Source of the DNA: Candidatus Solibacter sp.
GTDB lineage: Bacteria; Acidobacteriota; Terriglobia; Bryobacterales; Bryobacteraceae
DNA: 64,000 nt
Reading direction: 5' to 3'
NCBI GenBank assembly: GCA_013822245.1
Contig: PNKE01000019.1
Location: 1 to 64,000, forward strand
A program made the position numbers and the translations under genes. Positions within the stretch are counted from its first letter, which is position 1. Each line of letters starts with the position of its first letter. The notes beneath the pieces are model-generated. The model was not told the origin of the DNA. It did not search any database and was given only the letters and a program-made list of their open reading frames with translations. Positions 53,118 to 60,936 of the stretch are shown piece after piece.

Positions 53118-53414
53118 TTACAACCGCAGCATGGTCGAAGACAACCGCCGCTCCAGATCCTCAATCCGGTTCTGAAGCCTGAATAGGATCTTCTCCTGCC
53201 GCTCCATTGCCGCCTGCATCTCCTTGATAAGAAGGTCCTTCAAGCCGCTCTCGGCCCGCGACTTGCACAGTTCGGCGTCCTTGCGCGCCACCGCCGCTTC
53301 CAGCCGGTCCAGTTCGCCCTGCAACGGCTCTTCGGCTGGCGCCGCTTCGTTCCCGTAAATCTCGTTTCGAAGTTCCACCTTTGATTTAGTCCCCCCGGCC
53401 GCGGGAATTCTCAC
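53118..53414 (-). CDS. Small coiled-coil protein
   Basis: A 98-residue protein from a GTG at 53414, overlapping the PilZ gene by 29 bases. A GTG at 53378, preceded by GGGGGGA, would avoid the overlap. The first 30 residues are disordered; the remainder (about 32-95) is a highly charged helix with heptad spacing (L-D-R-L-E-A-A-V-A-R-K, I-L-F-R-L-Q-N-R-I-E-D-L-E). No domain is recognised. Tight coupling to a PilZ gene suggests a partner in c-di-GMP signalling, which is inference. Confidence 0.6.
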   Translation of the reverse strand: MRIPAAGGTKSKVELRNEIYGNEAAPAEEPLQGELDRLEAAVARKDAELCKSRAESGLKDLLIKEMQAAMERQEKILFRLQNRIEDLERRLSSTMLRL

Positions 53415-53706
53415 GAAGGTTGTGAACCTGACGATTCAGCCGGTTGTTAAACTGTATGCCCACCCTGTACCCCATCCCCTTCTGATAGCAGTGGCGCACA
53501 ACCGCCACGCCCGCCACGTGGACATCCCTCGACTCAATGTGAACCACTGTGCCTGGCTCGATCCGGCGCTCCAACTCCGCGCCCATGCCCAACTCCGATA
53601 TGTCCAACAGTCTGCCCAGGCTGCCAAATGTGGCGCCGGAGCGGTCCCTCCAGTGGATGCGGACCTTCCCCTGGATCTCCTCCCTCTTTAGCTGTCGCAG
53701 GTTCAT
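53386..53706 (-). CDS. PilZ-domain protein
   Basis: A 106-residue single-domain protein with features of PilZ: a basic N-terminal segment L-K-R-E-E-I-Q-G-K-V-R-I, the D-x-S-x-x-G motif as D-I-S-E-L-G near residue 36, and later G-V-A-V-V-R-H-C and G-Y-R-V-G-I-Q-F. The strict R-x3-R of c-di-GMP binders is imperfect here (K-R-E-E-I-x-x-K-V-R), so ligand binding is uncertain. The 5' leader contains a 16-base tandem repeat and a three-codon mini-ORF whose stop overlaps this ATG. Confidence 0.78.
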   Translation of the reverse strand: MNLRQLKREEIQGKVRIHWRDRSGATFGSLGRLLDISELGMGAELERRIEPGTVVHIESRDVHVAGVAVVRHCYQKGMGYRVGIQFNNRLNRQVHNLRENSRGRGD

Positions 53707-53721
53707 GGCTTCATTGTCCTC

Positions 53722-53753
53722 ATTTGAGTGACTCCTAATTTGAGTGAATCCTA
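53722..53753 (-). repeat. Tandem 16-base direct repeat in the PilZ-gene leader
   Basis: Two head-to-tail copies of ATTTGAGTGA-M-TCCTA (53722-53737 and 53738-53753), differing at one base, lie immediately upstream of the PilZ start. On the minus strand each copy reads TAGGA followed by TCACTCAAAT. They may be regulator sites or a duplicated promoter element. Confidence 0.7.
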
Positions 53754-53800
53754 CCTCCCCCCAAACGCCAATCCGGTAAGTTGCTTAGGCGCCATGGGGG

Positions 53801-53895
53801 CAAGACCTGAGTCCCTTGGCGGGAACTCGCATGATGCGTAAACCGCTTAGGAGGTTTCTCGTCTTGGAAGGCGTAACCACGGGAAACGAAAGTGG
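53801..53895 (+). ncRNA. Candidate structured 5' leader RNA, multi-hairpin
   Basis: By eye the leader folds into a closed multi-branch form. CAAGAC/GTCTTG (53801-53806 with 53861-53866) stacks on GAG/CTC (53809-53811 with 53858-53860). The stem encloses TCCC/GGGA (53812-53824), CGC/GCG (53828-53838) and AAACC/GGTTT (53840-53857). A CCAC/GTGG hairpin (53877-53895) follows. It ends 28 bases before the Spy-like ATG and lacks tRNA T-loop or known riboswitch signatures I can name. Confidence 0.4.
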
Positions 53896-53923
53896 AAACG
53901 ACAGCAACAAAGGAGAGGCTACA

Positions 53924-54469
53924 ATGCGGAAGCTTGTCATTTCAATGGTACTTTGCAGTGCTCTGCTGCTCGCCCAGGGCCCCATGGGACGCCGTGGCGG
54001 GCCGGGCCCGCGCGGCGATGTCCCCGAGCGCCACGCCGGTGTCGGGTCAATGGCCGGCGCCGCCGCGCTGAACGGCCACCTCGGTCTGACTGACGCTCAG
54101 ATGGAACAGTTGCGGACTCTGCGCCGCGAGCAGGCCCTGGAGGTCCAGCCCGAAATGCAGGCCGTGCGCGCCAAGGCTCAGGAGTTGAGGAAAGAGATGC
54201 AGTCCCCGGCGCCTGACCCGGCCAAGGCCGGCCAGCTCACCGTCGAACTCAAGCAACTCCGGGAAAAGGCCAAGGCCGGGCGTTCCGGGTTTAGTGACAA
54301 GGCCCGCGCCGTGCTCACCGCCGATCAACAGGCCAAGTTGAAAGCTCTTGAAGAGGCTGCCAAGCTCGCTCCGGCTGCCCGCCAGGCCGCCGCCATGGGC
54401 CTCATCACGCAGCCGCGGGGGCCAATGATGCGCGGACGCGGACCTGGGCGCGGACCAGCCGCATTCTGA
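53924..54469 (+). CDS. Spy/CpxP-like periplasmic protein
   Basis: A 181-residue protein. The ATG at 53924 has an AGGAGAGG box; the open frame extends upstream through the leader but is not signal-like there. The signal peptide runs to about residue 16. Two L-T-x-x-Q motifs (G-L-T-D-A-Q-M-E-Q-L near residue 55 and V-L-T-A-D-Q-Q-A-K-L near 126) flank a charged helical middle, typical of the Spy/CpxP family of envelope-stress chaperones and metal-binding proteins. The N- and C-termini are rich in Gly, Arg, Pro and Met. A terminator follows. Confidence 0.8.
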   Translation: MRKLVISMVLCSALLLAQGPMGRRGGPGPRGDVPERHAGVGSMAGAAALNGHLGLTDAQMEQLRTLRREQALEVQPEMQAVRAKAQELRKEMQSPAPDPAKAGQLTVELKQLREKAKAGRSGFSDKARAVLTADQQAKLKALEEAAKLAPAARQAAAMGLITQPRGPMMRGRGPGRGPAAF

Positions 54470-54511
54470 AATGTAATCCACACCGGAAGTGCGTGAGAAG
54501 GACTGACTCCC

Positions 54512-54540
54512 GGGCGGGGGCCACGGCTCCCGCCCCTTTT
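54512..54540 (+). terminator. Rho-independent terminator between convergent genes
   Basis: GGGCGGG-G-GCC (54512-54522) pairs with GGC-T-CCCGCCC (54525-54535) with one mismatch, followed by TTTT. It ends one base before the lactate permease stop on the other strand. Confidence 0.75.
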
Positions 54541-54541
54541 C

Positions 54542-56173
54542 TCATGCCTGCGGCACCCACCCCGGCATCACATAAGCGTAGAACAGCACCACCAACCCGA
54601 TCACCGCCGCCAGCAGCACGCTGTGCCGCAGCGTGAACCGGAACAGCCTCGATTCGTCCGACGCGCACATCGCCGTCGCCGCCGCCGCCACGGCAATGCT
54701 TTGCAGGCTGATCATCTTGCCCATCACGCCTCCGCTCGAATTCGACGCCGCCATCAGAATCGGGTTCAGGTCCAGTCTGGTGGCCGTGACCACCTGCAGG
54801 TTGCCGAACAGGGCGTTGGCCGACGTATCGCTTCCGGTGAGGAACACGCCCAGCCAGCCCAGCATCGCGCTGAAGAACGGGAACGCCGCGCCGGTTGCGG
54901 CAAACGCCAGGCCCAGCGTGCCGGTGGCCCCGGAGTAGTTCATCAAAAAGGCCAGACCCAGCACGGAACACACCGTCAGCGTCGGTTTGCCCAACTGCTT
55001 GCATGTGGTCACGAAGACCTGCTTCACGGCCGGCAGAGGAATCCGAAGCAGGATGATCGACAGCAGGCAGGCCAGCACGCAGGCCGAACCCGATGCCGAA
55101 AGGAAATTAAACGTGTATCTGGCCGCGTAGGACGACTCCGCGGCGGTCACCGGCGGCGCCTGCATCACCAGGTTGTGCAAGCCGGGCCACTCGAAGATCC
55201 GGGTCACCGAATTCAGCGCCGTCTTGACCCCCGGAATGCTCCACGCCAACACGCAGACCACCAGCATTCCAAACGGCAGCCAGGCTCGCAGAATTTCGCC
55301 CGCCGCGTGGCGCTTGGGCTCGTGCTTCAGGTTGCTCGCCTCGGCGAACTGGAAATCGTCGGTGGGCTTCCAGACCTTCAGCGTCAACAGGACGGCCGCG
55401 ATGGCGGCCAGCGAACTCAGGATGTCGGTGAGCTCCGGGCCGATGAAGTTCGAGACCAGCAGTTGTGTGCCCGCAAACGCGGCGCCACAGGCCAGCGCCG
55501 CCGGCAGCACGCCCTTCAAGCCCTTCCAGCCGCCCATCACCAGGATCAGGTAAGCGGGCACGAACAGCGAAACCGGCGCGCAGATCCTTCCGACAGCTGA
55601 ACTCAGCGCCTGTACCGGCAATCCCGTGATCCCCGCCAGCGTCACCACCGGTATCCCAATCGACCCGAACGCCACCGGCGCCGTGTTCGCCAACAGGCAG
55701 ATGCCCGCCGCGTAGAAGGGCGAAAACCCAAGCCCGGTCAGCATCGCCGCGGCCACGGCGACCGGCGTGCCGAATCCCGCCGCGCCCTCGATGAACGCAC
55801 CAAAGGCGAAGGCGATCAGCAGCGCCTGCAATCGCCGGTCCTGCGTCAGGCTGCCCACCGAATCTTTCACCACCTCGAACCGTCCCGTATCCACCACCAG
55901 CCTGTACAAAAAGATCGCCCAGAACACGATCCACGTGATCGGCAGCAGTCCGAAGGCCGCCCCCAGCGCCGACGCGCTTGCCACCATCGGCACGGGCATC
56001 CCGTATAGAAACAGCGCCACCGCCGCGGCCGCGCCCAGTCCCGAGATGCCCGCCACCCACGACGCCGTGCGTCTGACGCCCAGCAGATAGAGCAGGACGA
56101 ACAGTGGCAACGCGGCGGCAAGCGCGGAAAGCCCGAGATGGCCGGCGATTGGGGTGTATGTCTGGCTCCACAT
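54542..56173 (-). CDS. L-lactate permease (LctP family)
   Basis: A 543-residue protein from the ATG at 56173 (M-W-S-Q-T-Y-T-P), preferred over an upstream GTG or TTG start. It has about 12-14 membrane helices across its length and LctP blocks: F-I-E-G-A-A-G-F-G-T-P-V-A near residue 128, L-G-V-F-L-T-G-S-D-T-S-A-N-A-L-F-G near 445 and A-A-S-N-S-S-G-G-V-M-G-K-M-I near 478. Proton-coupled uptake of lactate and glycolate is the family role. No lactate dehydrogenase gene is adjacent. It runs convergent to the Spy-like gene. Confidence 0.92.
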   Translation of the reverse strand: MWSQTYTPIAGHLGLSALAAALPLFVLLYLLGVRRTASWVAGISGLGAAAAVALFLYGMPVPMVASASALGAAFGLLPITWIVFWAIFLYRLVVDTGRFEVVKDSVGSLTQDRRLQALLIAFAFGAFIEGAAGFGTPVAVAAAMLTGLGFSPFYAAGICLLANTAPVAFGSIGIPVVTLAGITGLPVQALSSAVGRICAPVSLFVPAYLILVMGGWKGLKGVLPAALACGAAFAGTQLLVSNFIGPELTDILSSLAAIAAVLLTLKVWKPTDDFQFAEASNLKHEPKRHAAGEILRAWLPFGMLVVCVLAWSIPGVKTALNSVTRIFEWPGLHNLVMQAPPVTAAESSYAARYTFNFLSASGSACVLACLLSIILLRIPLPAVKQVFVTTCKQLGKPTLTVCSVLGLAFLMNYSGATGTLGLAFAATGAAFPFFSAMLGWLGVFLTGSDTSANALFGNLQVVTATRLDLNPILMAASNSSGGVMGKMISLQSIAVAAAATAMCASDESRLFRFTLRHSVLLAAVIGLVVLFYAYVMPGWVPQA

Positions 56174-56234
56174 CGTTCCGGTTATTGTATGCGATCCCGG
56201 AAACCGCCGTCGCCCCACGCCTGCAACGCCGGCG

Positions 56235-56942
56235 TCAGAGGTGGTTCCAAAGCGACTTTTCGTCCTCCCGGTCCTGCTTCGACGCTTCGCGCGATTCCAG
56301 GTATCGCCTCACCGCATCCCTGCCGCCCAACCCCAGCGCCAGGCTCGCCGCCAGCACCGCGCCGCTGCCGATCATGACAAATGCCGCGAAGAACACGTGC
56401 GGCGCGAAGCCCAGAACCTCCGACGCCGCCACCACCGCGATGAACATCACCATCACCTTCGCCGCCGCCGCCCATCGCCTCGGCGCCGGCAGTTCTTCGT
56501 TATGAGTCCACACCAGCACTGACCGGCTCAGGAACTGCGCCAGCCAGGCACCGGCCAGCATGATGAGCCCGGCCGTCACGAGCTTCGGGAACAGGAAGAC
56601 CGTCGCCTCCACCATGCGCGTCGTCAGTTGCGTATTGAACAGGCTCAGCCCGATCAGCGCCCCAAGCAGCAGGATCATCCAGTACGCCGCGCCCGCCACC
56701 AGCGGCGTGGTGTGCACATCCCCCCTGTCGGTCAGCATGTTCGACAGCCCCATCTCCTTCAGGAACCTGTCCATCCGCGCGCCCTTCACCGCCTTGGTCA
56801 GAACCCACCGCGCCACCACAGCCACGACGAAAAAGACGGCGAACAGAAACCCCGCGACGATCAGCGGCGCCAGCAGGTTGTTCAACTGCGTCAGGATGCC
56901 CCCCGCCACCCCCTCCAACAGTTGTTCCAGTGTTCGAATCAT
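56235..56942 (-). CDS. Mechanosensitive-channel-like TM-helix-repeat membrane protein
   Basis: A 235-residue protein with four or five membrane helices. It carries the conserved helix-repeat pattern of the CmpX/TM_helix family (L-A-P-L-I-V-A-G-F-L-F-A-V near residue 24, F-L-K-E-M-G-L-S-N-M-L near 62, F-P-K-L-V-T-A-G-L-I-M-L-A-G-A-W near 118, and G-L-G-G-R-D-A-V-R-R near 207). The beta-domain of true MscS channels is missing, so gating or ion flow is not assured. It lies three bases upstream of the glycosyltransferase stop on the same strand, so the two form a probable operon. Confidence 0.8.
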   Translation of the reverse strand: MIRTLEQLLEGVAGGILTQLNNLLAPLIVAGFLFAVFFVVAVVARWVLTKAVKGARMDRFLKEMGLSNMLTDRGDVHTTPLVAGAAYWMILLLGALIGLSLFNTQLTTRMVEATVFLFPKLVTAGLIMLAGAWLAQFLSRSVLVWTHNEELPAPRRWAAAAKVMVMFIAVVAASEVLGFAPHVFFAAFVMIGSGAVLAASLALGLGGRDAVRRYLESREASKQDREDEKSLWNHL

Positions 56943-56945
56943 CGC

Positions 56946-58265
56946 CTACACCTCCATTTGCTCCAACTGCTCAGCGCCCGGCGTACTCGCCCGCGGCGCG
57001 GCGGCCCCCGGCGTCTCGCCGAACCAGATGTCGATCAGGTACGGCTTCAATTCCTCGAACTTCATGCACAGCTTCTCGATGCGCTGCTCCACCTCGGCCG
57101 CGCCCATTTCGGCCGATTCAATCACGAACGACGCCACCCGCCCCAGATACAGCGGCGTGACCGATTTCAGCAGCGTCGCGCGCTCCAGCCGCTTCGACTT
57201 CGCCGTGCACGCAAACTCATATACCACCTTCACCCACAGTTCGTCGTCGAGATGGAAATCACCCGGCCTCGCCGTCCGCGCCCGCTCTTTCACCGCGGCC
57301 AGCGTATCCGGCCGCAACGCCAGCTTCCACACGTCCCCCAGGTCTTCGGCGCCTTTGCGGAAAGCCGTCAGCATCCGGTCCAGGTTCACGTTGATCGGGT
57401 CCAGACCCACGTCATAACGGAATCCGAACAATGCCGCCGGTTCGCTCCCCGTGCGGCCGCGCCACGTGTTCTCGTACTCCCGCATCAGCAGGAAGACGCT
57501 GCTGGTCACCTGTTGCAGCATCGCGCTCAAGTCGGCGCCGGGGTCTTTCGCATCGTGCAGTTTCGCTCCAAGGAAGCTCTGGCAGACCTTGAACCCCTCG
57601 GCAACGGCGATCGTCGTCATCCAGATGTCGATGCCGAACCGCGCCACGTCGGTCTCCCAGTCGTCGCGTTCCAGATACCGGTTCAGCAGCGGCTGCGACA
57701 TGCCGAAATCGCCGCCGATCGGCTGGCGCAGGCGCTGGCCATACAGGCAGCGCGTCAGCGGGTAGACGATCGAATTCGTGATCGTGCCGTCGTACTTGTG
57801 CCGGTGATAGTACGGCGCGGCGAAGTCGAATCCGCCCTCCAGCACCGGCCGGATCAGCAGATCGAACCACTCCGGCGTGATCGACCGCAGGTCCGAATCC
57901 ACCACCACGCACGCCTTGGCATCGAGCATCGACGCCATCTGGAAGATCATCCGGAACGCGCTGCCCTTGCCCGGGATGCCGTGGTAAGGGAACGACAGAC
58001 GGTTGACCGGCTTCATTGGCGTGCTCAGCAGAAGCAGTTGCGCGTCCTGCATCGGCGTCTGCGTCACCACCTCCGGCGTGCCGTCCTTCGAGCCGCCGTC
58101 GGAGTTGATGATGATGCCGTTGTACGACGGAAAGTACTTCGCCAGGCCCGCATGGGCCGCCTGAACGACATGGCCGATCGTCTTCGAATTGTTGTAGCTC
58201 GGAATGCCGACAACAATGTCGGCGCGGCCGATCTCATCCACCGCCTGGCGCGCCTCGGCGGGCAT
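56946..58265 (-). CDS. GT-A glycosyltransferase of glucosyl/mannosyl-glycerate-synthase type
   Basis: A 439-residue protein, using the ATG at 58265 (M-P-A-E-A-R), although a GTG at 58301 is also possible. GT-A features are V-V-G-I-P-S-Y-N-N near residue 19, a D-G-G-S-K-D-G-T loop near 55 and V-V-V-D-S-D-L-R-S near 122, the D-x-D that coordinates the nucleotide-sugar metal. I-G-G-D-F-G-M-S near 183 resembles the retaining GT78/GT81 enzymes for compatible solutes. Its product could be an osmolyte, which fits the mechanosensitive-like gene beside it, but specificity is not proven. Confidence 0.75.
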   Translation of the reverse strand: MPAEARQAVDEIGRADIVVGIPSYNNSKTIGHVVQAAHAGLAKYFPSYNGIIINSDGGSKDGTPEVVTQTPMQDAQLLLLSTPMKPVNRLSFPYHGIPGKGSAFRMIFQMASMLDAKACVVVDSDLRSITPEWFDLLIRPVLEGGFDFAAPYYHRHKYDGTITNSIVYPLTRCLYGQRLRQPIGGDFGMSQPLLNRYLERDDWETDVARFGIDIWMTTIAVAEGFKVCQSFLGAKLHDAKDPGADLSAMLQQVTSSVFLLMREYENTWRGRTGSEPAALFGFRYDVGLDPINVNLDRMLTAFRKGAEDLGDVWKLALRPDTLAAVKERARTARPGDFHLDDELWVKVVYEFACTAKSKRLERATLLKSVTPLYLGRVASFVIESAEMGAAEVEQRIEKLCMKFEELKPYLIDIWFGETPGAAAPRASTPGAEQLEQMEV

Positions 58266-58389
58266 CGACAGAATCTGTTTCGTGTTCTTTGGAGCCGCCA
58301 CTAATGCCAGTTTGCGTGCCTTCGGCGGCGCGGAGAATCCCGTCAACACGTGAGGACGGCCACTGAAAGCCTGTATGCTGGTCCGGGAC

Positions 58390-60924
58390 ATGTCCGCCCC
58401 CCTCGATACGCTGAATGCCGAGCAGCGCGCCGCCGTTGACTCGGCGCTCCGCCCGGTGCTCGTCATGGCGCCGGTCGGCACCGGCAAGACCAACGTGCTC
58501 GCCATCCGCGCCGGCCGCGCCGTCGACCTCGGCCTCAACCCGCGCTCGCTGCTCTGCCTGTCGTTCACCAACAAGGCCGCCCGCGAGATGAAGGACCGTC
58601 TCACGGCGCTCTACGGCAAGCTCGCCTCCGAGATCACCGTCTCCACCTTCCACGGACTCTGCGCATCGATTCTCCGCGCCGAAGCCTCCACCGCCGGCCT
58701 CGACGGCGACTTTGTCATCTACGACGACGAAGACTCGACCCAGGTCATCGGCCGCCTGCTCGCCGCCTCCGGTATCCGCGTCGGCCGCGAGCACGCCGAC
58801 CGCGTCAACTTCTTCCTGTTCGACGCCGCCGGCCAGGCCCGCATGGCCCGTTACGAAGAGGCCGGCGAGTCGCCCAACGATGTCTTCCTGCGCCTGCTCA
58901 AACAGGTGAGCTTCGACGCCGAACCCTTGAAACGCCTCCAGTTCCCCAAGTGGCTCGCCTCCTATGTCCACGCCCTGCGCGAAAACCACGCCGTCGATTT
59001 CACGGACCTTCAACTCGGCGTCCTCCACCTGTTCCACGGCCACCCGGAACTCCTCGCCCGCTGGCGCCGCCGCTTCGCCTGGATCCAGGTGGACGAGATC
59101 CAGGACACCAGCCTGCCCGAATACTCCATCCTCCGCAACCTCGCCGCCGATCACAAACAGCTCAGCTTTTTCGGCGACGTCGACCAGACGATTTACGAAT
59201 GGCGTGGTTCGTCGCCACACACGATCCTCAACCGCTACCGCGCCGAGTTCTCGCCCAACGAGATCGGCCTGGTCACAAACTACCGTTCGACGGGAGCAAT
59301 TCTCGACGCCTGCCGCGCCGTCGTCCGCCGCTGTCCCGGCGCGGTCACCCTTTCCATTGAAGCCGCCAACGGCGAGCAGGGCGAACCGGTCCAGGTCGTG
59401 CAGACGCCTTCAATCGAAGCCGAAGCGAAATGGATCGCCAACCGCATCGAAACCATCCGCGCCACCCACGGCAAGCGTTGGAGCGACTTCGCCGTCCTCA
59501 CTCGCACCAACTTCAAGGGCCGCGACATCTCCGCCCTGTTCTCGCGCCTCGACATCCCGCATCTTCAGGTGGATCAGCAAAAATTCTTCCATCGCGCCGA
59601 GATCAAGGCCGCGCTCGCCGTGCTGCGCCTCATCCTCACGCCCCACGACGGCAACAGCCTGCTGCGCTTCATCAAGACCCCTCCCAAGGGCATCGGCGAG
59701 GCCACCTACAACTCGCTTTGCGCCGAGCCCCGCCAGGCCGGACTCAAAGTCGGCGACCTGCTCGACGAACGCACTCTCGATGCCGGCGACCCCTACGCGC
59801 CGTTGCTCGACGCGCTTGCCGAACAGCGCGTCGTCGTCTTCGACACGGAGACAACCGGCCTCGATCCCTACTCCGACGAGATCGTCGAAATCGCCGCCGC
59901 CCGCTGCGGACTCAACTCCACCGCCGAGCAGTTTCACGAATACCTGAAACCCTCGCGTCCGGTCGGCGACTCGGAGGCCATCCACGGCTGGTCAGATGAA
60001 TTCCTCGCCGCCAACGGCCAGCCGCCCGATGACGTCCTGGCCCGCTTCCTCGATTTCTGCGGCGGCGCCGTCCTCTGCGGCCACAACTCGCAGGCCTTCG
60101 ACATCCCCATCCTGCGCGAAAGCTACAACCGCTACGGACTGTTCCCCGACGGCGACTTCGGACTCACCTTCGACACGCTCGACATCACCCGCCGCTTCCA
60201 TCGTCTGCCGCGATACCGCCTGTCGCAGATCGCCGAATCGCTCGGTCTGAAATCGGTTCCCACCCACCGCGCCATGGACGACGTCATCACCACCGTCGAA
60301 CTCATGCAGCGCCTCGCCGCCCAACTCGCCGAATCCTCCGCCATCCGCCGCCGGGCCGTCGCCGCGCACACCAGGCAGTTCTCCCCCCATGCCCGCATGT
60401 TCACCAAATGGCGCCAGCGCTTGCAGTTCGAACGCCCGCACGAACTGCTGGCCCGCATCATCCAGGAGTCCGGCCTGGCGCGCCATTTCGAAGACGAAGC
60501 CGACGGCGAGCGCCGCCTGATGAATCTCGAAGAACTCTGCCGCCTGTTCGCCCGTTACGACGTGCCCGAACTCTCGCCACAGGCCGCGCTGGTGGCCGCG
60601 CTGAACCTCGCCTCGCTCTCCGGCGACATCGAACGCCAGACGCAGGCCGAGGACCGCGTCCCCATCCTCACCGTCCACCAGTCCAAAGGTCTCGAATTCG
60701 ACACCGTCTTTGTCGCCGGCTCCTCCGACGACGAATTCCCCAGCCGCCGCAGCCGCCGCGAAGGCCGCCTGCACGAAGAGCACCGGCTGTTCTACGTCGC
60801 CATCAGCCGCGCCAAGCGACGGTTGTTCATCACCTGGCATACACGCAACGACCGTGGCCGCGACCAGTCGCCCAGCCGCTACATCTCGCTGCTGCCGGAG
60901 TCAGTCGAATACGAAAAGATCTGA
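58390..60924 (+). CDS. UvrD/Rep-like helicase with inserted DEDDh exonuclease
   Basis: An 844-residue protein; an ATG at 58375 is also possible. Helicase motifs: Walker A A-P-V-G-T-G-K-T (27-34), F-T-N-K-A-A-R-E-M, motif II V-D-E-I-Q-D-T-S (234-241), motif III F-F-G-D-V-D-Q-T-I-Y-E-W-R-G near 261, motif V T-V-H-Q-S-K-G-L-E-F near 761 and motif VI V-A-I-S-R-A-K near 804. Between motifs IV and V, residues about 481-645 form a DnaQ-like exonuclease with F-D-T-E-T-T-G (D485, E487), G-H-N-S-Q-A-F-D and H626-R-A-M-D-D. Reading is continuous, so it is one polypeptide for unwinding plus 3'-5' digestion, perhaps in repair. Confidence 0.9.
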   Translation: MSAPLDTLNAEQRAAVDSALRPVLVMAPVGTGKTNVLAIRAGRAVDLGLNPRSLLCLSFTNKAAREMKDRLTALYGKLASEITVSTFHGLCASILRAEASTAGLDGDFVIYDDEDSTQVIGRLLAASGIRVGREHADRVNFFLFDAAGQARMARYEEAGESPNDVFLRLLKQVSFDAEPLKRLQFPKWLASYVHALRENHAVDFTDLQLGVLHLFHGHPELLARWRRRFAWIQVDEIQDTSLPEYSILRNLAADHKQLSFFGDVDQTIYEWRGSSPHTILNRYRAEFSPNEIGLVTNYRSTGAILDACRAVVRRCPGAVTLSIEAANGEQGEPVQVVQTPSIEAEAKWIANRIETIRATHGKRWSDFAVLTRTNFKGRDISALFSRLDIPHLQVDQQKFFHRAEIKAALAVLRLILTPHDGNSLLRFIKTPPKGIGEATYNSLCAEPRQAGLKVGDLLDERTLDAGDPYAPLLDALAEQRVVVFDTETTGLDPYSDEIVEIAAARCGLNSTAEQFHEYLKPSRPVGDSEAIHGWSDEFLAANGQPPDDVLARFLDFCGGAVLCGHNSQAFDIPILRESYNRYGLFPDGDFGLTFDTLDITRRFHRLPRYRLSQIAESLGLKSVPTHRAMDDVITTVELMQRLAAQLAESSAIRRRAVAAHTRQFSPHARMFTKWRQRLQFERPHELLARIIQESGLARHFEDEADGERRLMNLEELCRLFARYDVPELSPQAALVAALNLASLSGDIERQTQAEDRVPILTVHQSKGLEFDTVFVAGSSDDEFPSRRSRREGRLHEEHRLFYVAISRAKRRLFITWHTRNDRGRDQSPSRYISLLPESVEYEKI

Positions 60925-60936
60925 CTCCGGGCTACC

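Noticed and set aside
54623-55600. Plus-strand open frame of 325 codons
   Set aside because: Antisense to the lactate permease, Arg/Gln/His-rich and without a domain.
56628-58304. Plus-strand open frame of 558 codons
   Set aside because: Antisense to the glycosyltransferase and mechanosensitive-like genes. It is dominated by Arg, His and Gln.
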